Positions 23,805-32,160 of a DNA stretch of 32,160 nucleotides are shown here, in pieces; position 1 is the stretch's first letter; each line of letters opens with the position of its first letter. The stretch comes from Edaphobacter sp. (lineage in GTDB: Bacteria; Acidobacteriota; Terriglobia; Terriglobales; Acidobacteriaceae): NCBI GenBank assembly GCA_025462755.1, contig JAOAPF010000333.1, positions 1-32,160 of the forward strand. Reading direction: 5' to 3'. Below the pieces are notes generated by a model. The model made no database searches and was not told the DNA's origin. It saw nothing but the letters and a program-made list of their open reading frames with translations. The translations under genes and the position numbers were made by a program.

Positions 23805-25988
23805 ATGAGAAGCAGGCGCTTAAAGAGGGGCATTACTCCGGGGTACCGGCCAATGGCCCTACACGGGGTGTGGTTGGCGCTCTTTTTTTTGCTCGCGGCA
23901 AGCGGCTCGAAGTTGGCGCAGGCCTCGACAGGAGATGAGACCTGGCATTTGAGGACGGACGATACGACCGTTACCCTGGAAGCGCGGCAGGGGAAAGTGC
24001 TTCTGACCGAGTTGGGCTCGGCAAGTCACGGTGAAAACTGGCTGATGGCCCCCGTTTCTGAGACGTTGTTGCCTTCGGTGACCCAACAGGGAACGGCGAC
24101 GGCGACAAAGTGGCTGTTTGAACAAGCTACGCAGGATCCGGCGAGCCGCGAATTGGTGTTGAGCTTCTCAAACGCCTCGCCAGCGATGGAGCTGAAGTCG
24201 ATTTGGAGAGCTCGCCCAGGACACGGACCGATTGAGCACTGGTTGACGATTACCAATCGCTCGCAAGCCAAGATCACTATCGGACACCAGGATAGTTTGT
24301 CGCTCAGTCACATCGCCATTCCTACTGAAGATTCGATGGATGCCTGGTGGATCCGACGGGGCGCCAGTAATGCGACCAACGAGGGGGGTACGTTTGTTCG
24401 CAGCGTGGGCCGAAACTCTGATGAAAACCTAGTCAGTGATCCAACGGATGGAGCGAGTCCCGTTCCCTGGCTGGCTCTGCAGGTCGGGACTTCTCGTGGG
24501 CTCTATGTTGGTTGGGAATTCTCCGGTGTTGGCCGTGTGCATTTCCACAGTCTTTCGAGCGCGGACGGTGCATCCGCCGCGGGGCCTGGTCAACTTGGAA
24601 TCGAAGTTGGCAATAATCCCGCGTTCAAGACGGACGTTCAGGCTGGAGAGAGCTTCGTCGTTCCGCCGGCGTTTGTCGGCTGCTATCGCGGTGATATCGA
24701 TGATGGAAGTTACACGCTGCATCGTTTCGTGCTGGAAAAACTAATGCCCCGATTCCCAGCGGGCTACATTCATCCAACGCTCGCCTACAACCTCTATCTC
24801 GACAGCGGCGGACCCGATGCACGGGAGAAAGATGTTCTCCGCAGCATCGACCTGGCCAAGAGCCTTGGTTTCGAGACCTTTGTTGTGGACGCCATGTGGT
24901 TTCCGCAGTCAGGCGACTGGCGCTGGGACCCTAAGCGCTTTCCCCACGGTTCCCAGCCAATTGAGCAGGCGATTCATCGCCAGGATATGAAGTTTGGCCT
25001 TTGGATGGCGTACACGCAAGGGTCCGACCACACCGATCCGGAGTCCTTGAACGTGATGAGTCATGCGGACTGGTTTACTGGGCCGCCGAGGCTAGACCCG
25101 GAGGGTCACATCAATTGGAATGCACAGATCGACTTGGGCTCTGATTCCGCTCGGGACTGGGTGGAGCACGCGACGCAACGCATCGTGTCCGAATACAAGG
25201 TCGATTATTTGAAGACCGACTACACGCCAATCGCAACGAGCTGCCAACGGACCGATCATCGTCATCATTACGGGGTGGATGTAAGTTACTGGTCGACCTT
25301 GGGCTACTACGCCGTGCAGGAGGCTCTGTTGCGGAAGTTTCCCGATCTGATTCTCGAAGGCTGTTCGGGTTCCGGGCACATTAAAGATTTTGGTGACATT
25401 CAGCGCGTTCATGTGATCGCCATGAACGATACATTGTCCTCCTTGCCCAACCGCCAGGCTATCTACGACTCCAGCTTTGCTTTTCCGCCGTCGGTTCTCA
25501 TGGACTACACGTATGAGAAGTTCTACGACACCGTGTCCGACGCGCCGGAGCCGTATCTGTGGCGATCCGCCATGATGAGCCAGTGGCAGATCGATCCGAC
25601 CCATAGCGCCTCTTGGACGCCTGAACAGCGGGCAAAGGTGCGGCGAGAGGTGGAAATCTACAAGTCCTGGATCCGCCCTATTCTGGCCGACGTGCAGGCG
25701 CATCACATTTTGCCCCGCCCGGATGGATATCACTGGGATGGGATGTTCTATTGGAATCCCAGCCTGAAGCGCGGCACGCTGTACATCTTTCGTCCGAATA
25801 GCGAGACCACTCAGCAACAGATCAACTTGAAGGGGCTGGCCGGGAATGCGAAGTACACGGTGCGCTCGGAAGATCACTCTACGAAGGACAGAACTTATTC
25901 TGGAGCCGAGCTGATGAAGAGCGGGGTGATGATCCGGCTCCCGGGAAGGTATACGAGCGATCTAGTTTATCTCGAGGAGGTTCGCTAG
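23805..25988 (+). CDS. Sec-exported GH36-like glycosidase (putative alpha-galactosidase)
   Basis: A 727-residue protein with a basic, then hydrophobic signal (RSRRLKRG...VWLALFFLLAASGSKLAQAS). The frame opens at a TTG, 23724; the ATG at 23805 is preferred, with 23853 also possible. The N-terminal beta-sandwich (residues about 40-300) precedes a barrel with FVVDAMWFPQSGDWRW, MKFGLWMAYTQGSDH and VDYLKTDYTPIATSC. The Asp of LKTD (codon 25218-25220) is the expected nucleophile, and MNDTLSS may hold the acid/base. The CQRTDHRHHYGVDVSYWS signature matches the protein at 1915-4071. A related but degraded copy lies at 30235-30650. Substrate inferred only at family level. Confidence 0.88.
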   Translation: MRSRRLKRGITPGYRPMALHGVWLALFFLLAASGSKLAQASTGDETWHLRTDDTTVTLEARQGKVLLTELGSASHGENWLMAPVSETLLPSVTQQGTATATKWLFEQATQDPASRELVLSFSNASPAMELKSIWRARPGHGPIEHWLTITNRSQAKITIGHQDSLSLSHIAIPTEDSMDAWWIRRGASNATNEGGTFVRSVGRNSDENLVSDPTDGASPVPWLALQVGTSRGLYVGWEFSGVGRVHFHSLSSADGASAAGPGQLGIEVGNNPAFKTDVQAGESFVVPPAFVGCYRGDIDDGSYTLHRFVLEKLMPRFPAGYIHPTLAYNLYLDSGGPDAREKDVLRSIDLAKSLGFETFVVDAMWFPQSGDWRWDPKRFPHGSQPIEQAIHRQDMKFGLWMAYTQGSDHTDPESLNVMSHADWFTGPPRLDPEGHINWNAQIDLGSDSARDWVEHATQRIVSEYKVDYLKTDYTPIATSCQRTDHRHHYGVDVSYWSTLGYYAVQEALLRKFPDLILEGCSGSGHIKDFGDIQRVHVIAMNDTLSSLPNRQAIYDSSFAFPPSVLMDYTYEKFYDTVSDAPEPYLWRSAMMSQWQIDPTHSASWTPEQRAKVRREVEIYKSWIRPILADVQAHHILPRPDGYHWDGMFYWNPSLKRGTLYIFRPNSETTQQQINLKGLAGNAKYTVRSEDHSTKDRTYSGAELMKSGVMIRLPGRYTSDLVYLEEVR

Positions 25989-26158
25989 CCCCTGAGTAGC
26001 CGATCACTCATTCGCGTTCGTTAATCTCTTCCAGCCGGGAGAATTTCATTGGGATAACTTGAACCACCTGTATCGATCTGCCCCCCCGTTGCGAGGGCGG
26101 CGGCGCGCCGAGACTCGGTTGGTACAAGCAGGAGGAGCGAGGCCTCTGAGGACGGGTG

Positions 26159-27366
26159 ATGGAGCCAACCGAAGCAGGAAGCGAGACGAAGGCGCTGGGG
26201 TCGTTGGTGCAGATCGACGAGGGCAAGATCCAGGCGCACTTGGACGAGGTGGTGCGATCGACAGTGGAAGAAACGCTGAACGCGCTTCTGGATGCAGAAG
26301 CCGATCAGTTATGCGGTGCTCGGAAGTACGAGCGGGCCGAGGGACGCAAGGATACACGGGCGGGCAGCTATGAGCGGCAGCTGCAGACCAAGGCCGGCGA
26401 AGTCAGCCTAAAGGTGCCGAAGCTGCGGAGCCTGCCGTTTGAGACCGCCATCATCGAGCGCTACCGGCGACGTGAGTCTTCGGTGGAAGAGGCGCTGGTG
26501 GAGATGTACCTGGCAGGAGTGAGCGTGCGGCGTGTGGAAGACATCACGCAGGCGTTGTGGGGCACGCGGGTGTCGGCCTCGACAGTGAGCGATCTGAACC
26601 AAAAGATTTACAAGCAGATCGAAGAGTGGCGCCAGCAGCCGCTGGTGGGTGAGTTCCGTACGTGTTCCTGGATGGCTTGTGGCTGAAGCGGAGCTGGGGC
26701 GGCGAGGTGAAGAACGTCTCGGTGCTGGTGGCGATCGGGGTGGCGCAGACCGGCTACCGCCAGATCCTGGCAGTGAGCGAAGGCGCGAAGGAAGACAAGG
26801 CGAGTTGGACGGCGTTCTTGCGCGAGTTGAAGGAGCGAGGGCTGCAGGGCGTGAAGCTATTCGTCTCCGACAAGTGTCTGGGGCTGGTGGAGAACCTGGC
26901 TGAGTTTTATCCAGAGGCGAGCTGGCAGCGCTGCGTGGTTCATTTTTATAGAAACGTGTGGACGGCAGTGCCTACCGGCAAGGTGAAGGAAGTGGCTGCC
27001 ATGCTCAAGGCAGTGCATGCACAGGAAGATGCACAGGCGGCGCGAGAGAAGGCCGCACAGGTGGTAGAGAAGTTGAAGGCGATGAAGTTGGCGCGAGCCG
27101 CGGAGATCGTCGCAGCCGGCGTGGAAGAAACGCTTAGCTACTACGCGATGCCTTCGGAGCACTGGCGCTGCGTCAAGACCAACAACCCGCTGGAGCGGCT
27201 GATGCGGGAGATCCGGCGACGAACATGCGTGGTGGGCGCCTTCCCCGATGGCAGGTCGGCTTTGATGCTGGTCGCGGCTCGCCTACGATACGTTGCAGCC
27301 ACTCGGTGGGGCACGAAGCGCTATCTGCAGATGAACCGGCTGGCCGAAGTGGTAGCCATCGCCTGA
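26159..27366 (+). pseudogene. IS256-family transposase with a single frameshift
   Basis: The first part (ATG 26159) carries the N-terminal DNA-binding region (SLKVPKLRSLPFETAIIERY, EMYLAGVSVRRVEDITQALW). The frame should read GEFPYVFLDGLWLK, but one C is missing near 26656, so translation runs out at 26686. The remainder continues in the +1 frame with the DDE residues: VFLDGLW (Asp), FVSDKCLGL (Asp) and NPLERLMREIRRRT (Glu). Together the parts add up to a normal length of about 400 residues. IS256 elements do not normally use programmed frameshifting, so this copy is probably dead. The right end may be near 27452-27472 (ACTCTGGACACTACCCC); I could not find a matching left end. Confidence 0.9.
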
Positions 27367-27371
27367 CCGCC

Positions 27372-27399
27372 TGCTCTGGTCCCCATGGGGACCAGAGCA
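27372..27399. repeat. Perfect 28-bp palindrome after the IS256 transposase
   Basis: TGCTCTGGTCCCCA (27372-27385) is followed directly by its exact reverse complement (27386-27399). It starts 5 bases after the transposase stop and would form a strong hairpin or cruciform. It probably serves as the element's transcription stop. Confidence 0.75.
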
Positions 27400-27469
27400 A
27401 ATCAACCTCAACCAACAACCTTCCTCAGTGCTAGCTACGATCGAAAGTGCGAAAAACTCTGGACACTAC

Positions 27470-27491
27470 CCCTACGTTATCCCTACGTTAT
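27470..27491. repeat. Tandem 11-bp repeat
   Basis: CCCTACGTTAT occurs twice back to back (27470-27480, 27481-27491), next to the presumed right end of the IS256 element. It may be insertion-related slippage. Confidence 0.5.
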
Positions 27492-27641
27492 CTCGACGCA
27501 ACTTCCACCTCAATGCGGTCCGAAAGCGGCATAAGCATATCTCAATTGAAGACTTTGTTTGACTGGAGAGATTTGTGTTCTCTAAACTCCTGGACTGTCC
27601 GCTAATCCGCAGGTAACGCTATCCGAAGAGGTCGAAAAACG

Positions 27642-27855
27642 TTGGGAGGACGAAGCTTCATAGCCTCATCCTCCCAAGCCGACGACTACTCGTCGGCTCC
27701 GCCTGTTGGATCATCAGCGGCCTCTACTTTCGTAGAGCCGCTTCATGCTGGTGGCGTGGATTTGGGCTGCGGTGACATCGGTCATGCTACTGCGCACGTC
27801 TCCTTAGCAGGAAGGCGTACAAGCAATTCTTCTTGATCGGCCTCCCCAGGGAGGC
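27642..27855. other. Hairpin-rich non-coding stretch
   Basis: The 570-base gap from 27400 to 27973 has no gene I can support. It contains a string of short perfect hairpins: TTGGGAGGA/TCCTCCCAA (27642-27650, 27669-27677), GCCGACGA/TCGTCGGC (27678-27685, 27690-27697), CTCTAC/GTAGAG (27722-27727, 27732-27737) and GCCTCCC/GGGAGGC (27840-27846, 27849-27855). A structured RNA, a recombination site or degraded element DNA are all possible. Confidence 0.4.
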
Positions 27856-27973
27856 GCTTTCGGTGGACCTGGTCAATCACAAGGATTTGATGTACCTCTT
27901 CTGTAACGTTATCACTTAGACGCGCTACTCTAGATTACTAGATTATGCCATCCGACAAGTAGTTCTCGTGAGA

Positions 27974-30205
27974 CTAGCGAGCCCTCTTGTACGTGATGAT
28001 CGCCGCCCCAGGCTTCCCCGCAATCTCAACATGGAGGCCCTTTTGCATTAAGTCTCTGCCCGAAATTCTATTCGGAGCGCCCCCGTCGAGATCTGTAACC
28101 TCGTATGTTGCCGTCGGATCCAGACCTCGCAAACGCATATCCTTCATCAGATCATTGTTCTTATCCCGACGGAACGCCTGAACCATTCCGTCTCCCTGTT
28201 CGGGGCGATTGAACTGCCAGGCAGCCCATTCGAAAGCCGCGCTCCGCTCGTTGCTCGCTCCCGTGGTGCAATCGGCATCCGATCTGCAGGGTAACAATGG
28301 ATAATAGTCACCATAATAGTATGGCCGCACTTGCTTAAGCTCCTCTACTAGCGACCGAAGCCAGTCAAAAGGGAAGTCAGGCGGTATAAAACTACCTACC
28401 TGCTCCTTTGTTCCGGCTACATTGAAAAGTGCGAATGCCAACCCAGGAGCGAAGCCGCTGCGAAAGTGATAGGTATCGCGCGGCCGAATCTGGAGCAAGG
28501 TTCCATAGTGCGGGCGCCAATAGGAGAGGCCTTGCGTGCTGAGCTCGTTTCCGATCGGGTCCGCATCTGGCGAGACCGGGTAGTCTGCTCGGCTCAGGTC
28601 CACGCCCCGCGATATCGACTCCAGATCGCCTCGCTGAACAATATCCAGGATCAATTGCGGATGCCGTTGCCGTAATTCATCCCAAAACTTCAGCAAACCC
28701 TCCACATAGCGAATCTCCGTAATTCCTTGACGATCAAGCGAATCCGTCTGGGACCAAAAAGGGGCGAGGGCTAAGTTGCAATCCTGCCGAAATATATCGA
28801 TGCCTTCCTTGGTAATAAAGTCTGACATCGAATCGATCATGAATTGTCTGGCCACTGGATTGCCAAAATCAAATAGGCGAAACTTGACGAATGGTCTGGA
28901 ATCATTTCCTTCAACGTTCGCCCCTTCTTCTCCAATAAACCACTCGGGATGCTCGATCGTGAGTGGCGTTCCCACTATTGCGCGCTCTGGTTCGAACCAA
29001 AGCAGGAACTTCATACCCTTCGCGTGAGCCGCATCGCTGATCGGCCTCAGGCCATTCGGATGCGGAACCTTATTGACTCTCCAATTTCCCGCGTGCAAAA
29101 ACCAGTCCTCCCTGCCGAATACCTGGAATTCATCCACGTCACGATCCGCGCCATACCATCCAGCATCCATCCAGAAGGTCTCATAACCGATGTTCTCCTT
29201 CGTAATCTGATCGATGAGGCGCAGGCTCGTCGTTGTCTTCATCCCGCCCCATCCTAAATGCGAAATGGGCAAAACAACGGGCTTCCCGTCGTATTGAGGT
29301 GTGTGGTATTTCAAAATGTGCCGCCGTAAAAGGTTATGGGCATCGATATCGTTCCCTTCCCACGGTGATAAGAGGATTTGCGGGGTCCGAATCTCCTCGC
29401 CTGGATGTAACGAGAGATGCGTCTTTTCCATACCGGCTCTGACCACAATCGCCGGTTCCGTGGGGCGAGAAAAGGAGATAGCCCACTTGCCAGGCCATCC
29501 GACCGCGCCGATCATGCCGTGCCCATCCATTTGAATGTCGAAAAATGGTACAGTGTCGCCGGTCTTGCCACCGCCTGGGTTCGAGAGGTGAAGCGACTCG
29601 AGTTGATTCAATGGCTTCTTCTGCAACGCATAGGTATCCATGCCACCGCAGCCTTTGGAATAGAGGATCGTAGGAACGCCGTTGCCCGTGAGTGGAACGG
29701 ACGTATCAAGCGGTTGAATATCCTCAAGCATAGGCGTGTCGATCTTGCCGTCGTTCGTGAAGTACATCGTCCAATCCATCACGAAGTCCGGGTAATCTAC
29801 TGCTGTCAGGCGGACCCGTAGATTCGTTTTAGGATCAGTCCAGATGACTGTATGTTCTGTGCGGCCGCCGTCCAGTTGCCTTATTGCCGTCTTTTTTTTC
29901 CAAGCTTTCAACAGAGCTTCAGATGGTTGTCTGTCGTAGACAAACGAGAACGGTAGTTGTGGTTTGGAATTCAGCAGATGTTCCTGTAGCCACGGGTTAT
30001 TCTGGCGCGTGTTTTCCGGCTTGCCTGCAGCTATAGCTTTCTGCGCGAGAAGACAGAACCCCAGAATGACGGCCCCAATCCACTTTGCCCACTGGTTACG
30101 ACTGACTATACTCGGTGCCCTTCTTTCGCAGTCCAATGTCGGCTCGCATGGGATTTCAAATGTTGCATATCCTGACCTTGATCTCAGGCTATCGTTCGTT
30201 AGCAT
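27974..30205 (-). CDS. GH36 alpha-galactosidase, Sec-exported
   Basis: A 743-residue protein. GGGAG lies about 8 bases before the ATG at 30205; a long N-terminal stretch of about 40 residues precedes the hydrophobic signal (WAKWIGAVILGFCLLAQKAIA), which is unusual. The N-terminal beta-sandwich is followed by the canonical GH36 barrel: ETFWMDAGWYG, HPNGLRPISDAAHAKGMKF, LLWFEPERA and GIDIFRQDCNLA. Asp475 in RQDC is the classical nucleophile, and SRADYP (Asp541) is the likely acid/base. This is the most conventional alpha-galactosidase of the four GH36-like proteins. It lacks the palindromic operator seen upstream of other units; its 5' flank is a pseudogene, so its promoter may have been changed by rearrangement. 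Confidence 0.92.
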   Translation of the reverse strand: MLTNDSLRSRSGYATFEIPCEPTLDCERRAPSIVSRNQWAKWIGAVILGFCLLAQKAIAAGKPENTRQNNPWLQEHLLNSKPQLPFSFVYDRQPSEALLKAWKKKTAIRQLDGGRTEHTVIWTDPKTNLRVRLTAVDYPDFVMDWTMYFTNDGKIDTPMLEDIQPLDTSVPLTGNGVPTILYSKGCGGMDTYALQKKPLNQLESLHLSNPGGGKTGDTVPFFDIQMDGHGMIGAVGWPGKWAISFSRPTEPAIVVRAGMEKTHLSLHPGEEIRTPQILLSPWEGNDIDAHNLLRRHILKYHTPQYDGKPVVLPISHLGWGGMKTTTSLRLIDQITKENIGYETFWMDAGWYGADRDVDEFQVFGREDWFLHAGNWRVNKVPHPNGLRPISDAAHAKGMKFLLWFEPERAIVGTPLTIEHPEWFIGEEGANVEGNDSRPFVKFRLFDFGNPVARQFMIDSMSDFITKEGIDIFRQDCNLALAPFWSQTDSLDRQGITEIRYVEGLLKFWDELRQRHPQLILDIVQRGDLESISRGVDLSRADYPVSPDADPIGNELSTQGLSYWRPHYGTLLQIRPRDTYHFRSGFAPGLAFALFNVAGTKEQVGSFIPPDFPFDWLRSLVEELKQVRPYYYGDYYPLLPCRSDADCTTGASNERSAAFEWAAWQFNRPEQGDGMVQAFRRDKNNDLMKDMRLRGLDPTATYEVTDLDGGAPNRISGRDLMQKGLHVEIAGKPGAAIITYKRAR

Positions 30206-30234
30206 CGTAGTTCTCCCAATTGGTGACTAGCGTA

Positions 30235-30650
30235 AAAGTTCTCGTAGGTGTAGTCCATGAGAGCTGCTGGAGGGAAGGCAAACTCGAATCGCAAATACCC
30301 TGACGGTTTGGCAAGATTGACAGCGTGTCGTTCATCGCGATGGTGTGGACACGCCGGATATCCGCGAAATCCTTTATATGTCCGGATCCGGAACATCCCT
30401 CATTGATTAAATCAGGAAACTTCCGGAGCAACGCTTCTTGTGCGGCATAGTAGCCGAGAGCGGACCAGTAGCTCAGGTCCACACCATAATGCTGGCGATG
30501 ATTGGTTTGTTGGCATTGCGTGACGATGAGAGTGTAACTGGTCTTGAAATAATCGATTGTGTATTCCGATACGACTCGTTGAGTAGCTTGCTCTGCCCAG
30601 TCCCGGGCCGGATTGCATCCCAAATCGATCAGCGCGTCCGGCAGGAGATA
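30235..30650 (-). pseudogene. GH36-like gene fragment with lost nucleophile and frameshift
   Basis: The minus strand encodes LIDLGCNPARDWAEQATQR, then IDYFKTSYTLIVTQCQQTNH, RQHYGVDLSYWSALGYYA and NDTLSILPNRQG. It matches the active-site third of the protein at 23805-25988 almost line for line. The catalytic Asp of LKTD is Ser (AGT, 30537-30539). A one-base loss near 30281-30285 then shifts the frame; the other frame continues FAFPPAALMDYTYENFY before similarity ends at about 30235. Both ends are missing. The segment from 30651 to 30849 upstream of it shows nothing recognisable. Confidence 0.85.
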
Positions 30651-30849
30651 TTGTGATGGATACTTCGGCGACAGCAAAACGCACGGAGCAGAGGCTAAAG
30701 AAGACTAGGGGCCGTAATGGTCTCATCAACCGTGTCCTCCGCATCGAGTGTTTAGGGCCGACATTTGTGTTTCACTATCGGCGTGACCACTACCCGATAC
30801 ACTTTCCGGCTTCCTTTCCGGCTCCCCTTTCGCATACATCGTTGCCGTG

Positions 30850-31416
30850 GCACCGCCCGAAATTTCTGGAGGTACGCACATTGGCCCTGCTGCAATCAAC
30901 CGCGGGGATTACAACTGGTACGTCGAAGACACGTGGAAGGCCTCACCAACATTGACACTCGATTATGGTGTCCGCTGGGAATACTACACGCCAATCACCG
31001 AACGTGCTAAGCGCACCGGATCGCCCCGAGTACTGAACGGGAAGATGGAGTACCTCGTCAATCCGCAGCCCGGCTATTCGACCACTTGGAACGGTTGGGG
31101 GCCACGGGTGCAGGCCTCCTGGGCGCCGGTCAAGAACCTCACGGCGCACCTGGGCGTAGCAGTAACAGTGATTCCACCAAATATCTGGCAAGACAACATG
31201 CTCACAGGTTCCACTCCTTTCGTGATCTATCCACGGCGCCAGTCTACTTCGAGCGCGCCATTGGCTTATGGGTTCACCGTCACTCCATCGACGTTGCCGA
31301 TTGCCTACGATCTGAGCACTCGGCTCGCCTCCATCAGCATGCGGGCGATCGTAACGGAAGAGGAAGTAAATCCTCTTCGGGATCCGATCACGGGACCACT
31401 AATCGCGGCGAGGTAG
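30850..31416 (+). pseudogene. TonB-dependent receptor (Oar-like), internal barrel fragment
   Basis: The frame encodes NRGDYNWYVEDTWKASPTL, TLDYGVRWEYYTPITER, YSTTWNGWGPRVQASWAP, AHLGVAVTVIPPNIWQDN and GSTPFVIYPR. These are typical of the barrel of acidobacterial Oar-like receptors such as that at 4798-8091, but of a different subfamily. There is no signal peptide, plug or C-terminal strand. Similarity fades at about 31310, after which the reading frame looks random to the stop at 31414-31416. Confidence 0.75.
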
Positions 31417-31580
31417 AGAATTCCTCCCCAAAGCCGGAAACCGGATCCCATCTGTAGGCGTCAACTGAGGGTTAATTCCGGATTGCCGGTAAACCAGGAC
31501 CTACCCGTAGATCGCTCGACGCTGCGTGACCATGCAGGACGTTTCGCGCAATCAAACTTTGAGCTGCTATCATTGCGGCC

Positions 31581-32160
31581 ATGTCCACAGCACAAACTTG
31601 GGACCCGGCGTCTTATGCGCGAAACGCGAGATTCGTATCCGACTTAGGATCCCCCGTTGTGGATTTGCTTGCACCTAAATCCGGCGAAAGGATCCTCGAT
31701 CTTGGTTGCGGAGACGGCGTACTAACGAAAAAGCTAGCGGATCTGGGTTGTGAAGTGGTTGCGGTCGATTCGAGCGTTCCGCAGATCGAAGCCGCGAGGA
31801 AGCTCGGCTTGAATGCATCCGCGATCAGCGGCGAAGACCTGCCGTATAAAGAGGAATTCGATGCGGTGTTCAGTAATGCCGTGCTGCACTGGATTAGGCG
31901 TGCAGATGTGATGCTTGCTGGAGTGTATCGTTCTTTGAAACCAGGCGGACGATTTGTTGCTGAATGCGGAGGCCACGGTTGCGTTCACAAGATTCGGACT
32001 GCTCTGGTTCAAGCATTGAACCGCCGTGGGTTTGAATACGTGCACGGAGTCCAGAACATCAGCGCTGTCGTCACGCGCGACGTCTCCGACTGGTCTGTGA
32101 TCCCGCGAAGGGATAACTCCGAGTCCCTCTGGCTGCGAATGCAGCGCCAGGGAGACGCTG
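31581..32160 (+). CDS. Class I SAM-dependent methyltransferase (right end outside window)
   Basis: Starts MSTAQTWDPASYARNARFVS at the ATG 31581 and is open to the last base. Motif I is ERILDLGCGDGVLTKKL, followed by CEVVAVDSS (acidic residue after strand 2), FDAVFSNAVLHWI and LKPGGRFVAECGGHG. The arrangement resembles trans-aconitate 2-methyltransferase-like proteins. Residues after about 155 (EYVHGVQNISAVVTRDVSD...) do not show the aromatic SVEEY-type segment usually seen there, so the C-terminus may be altered. The 164-base gap upstream holds a possible -10, TATCAT, close to the start. No link to the sugar genes is evident. Confidence 0.85.
   Translation, partial: MSTAQTWDPASYARNARFVSDLGSPVVDLLAPKSGERILDLGCGDGVLTKKLADLGCEVVAVDSSVPQIEAARKLGLNASAISGEDLPYKEEFDAVFSNAVLHWIRRADVMLAGVYRSLKPGGRFVAECGGHGCVHKIRTALVQALNRRGFEYVHGVQNISAVVTRDVSDWSVIPRRDNSESLWLRMQRQGDA

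Noticed and set aside
25092-25877. A 261-codon minus-strand open frame inside the GH36-like gene at 23805-25988
   Set aside because: Antisense shadow; the plus strand carries the catalytic motifs.
27642-27836. A 64-codon open frame in the hairpin-rich stretch
   Set aside because: It spans several perfect hairpins and has no ribosome site or known motif.
30653-30955. A 100-codon open frame between the two pseudogene fragments
   Set aside because: Composition is unlike a protein and it overlaps the receptor fragment in another frame.
1-32160. CRISPR arrays, tRNA and rRNA genes
   Set aside because: No regularly spaced repeats of CRISPR length and no tRNA- or rRNA-like sequence were seen by eye.

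Overview
This window looks like an accessory sugar-utilisation island from a soil acidobacterium (Acidobacteriota/Terriglobia). That assignment is inferred from the Oar-like TonB-dependent receptor with an N-terminal carboxypeptidase-regulatory domain, the Tat-exported GH36-like glycosidases and the IS110/IS256/integrase debris. No rRNA or other marker gene is present to confirm it.

Layout. 1-720: left-edge debris, an IS110-type transposase tail abutting a multiply frameshifted tyrosine integrase. 922-1626: a small secreted beta-sandwich protein. 1915-4071 (-): Tat-exported GH36-like glycosidase, divergent from a TonB-dependent receptor (4798-8091). 8283-8966 (-): GntR/FCD regulator 1, divergent from an operon of a split transketolase and an enolase-superfamily dehydratase (9497-12608). 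That operon runs tail-to-tail, with a 4-nt overlap, into a second dehydratase transcribed behind an SDR (14731-12605, -). 15082-15861: second SDR. 19252-15875 (-): a large GH36-like protein whose reading frame is cut by one amber codon. 20167-19427 (-): GntR/FCD regulator 2, divergent from a RhaT-type permease (20440-21447) that ends at a 152-bp MITE. 21845-25988: third SDR, UlaG-like metallo-beta-lactamase-fold protein and another GH36-like glycosidase. 26159-27400: frameshifted IS256 transposase and a hairpin-rich non-coding stretch. 27974-30205 (-): a canonical GH36 alpha-galactosidase. 30235-31416: a gene graveyard with a GH36 fragment that has lost its nucleophile and a TonB-receptor fragment. 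31581-end: a SAM methyltransferase.

How the genes may work together (inference): the receptor takes up oligosaccharides; the exported GH36-like enzymes release galacto-configured or related sugars; the RhaT-like permease imports them; SDRs oxidise the sugar to a lactone; the UlaG-like enzyme may open it; enolase-superfamily dehydratases make 2-keto-3-deoxy acids. The split transketolase is the odd member, because no kinase or 2-keto-3-deoxy acid aldolase is visible. The island appears tied together by a recurring 20-bp palindrome, TGTCAAC-N6-GTTGACA. Two copies are perfect and five are degenerate. They lie upstream of or between most of the transcription units and are presumably read by one or both GntR/FCD paralogues.
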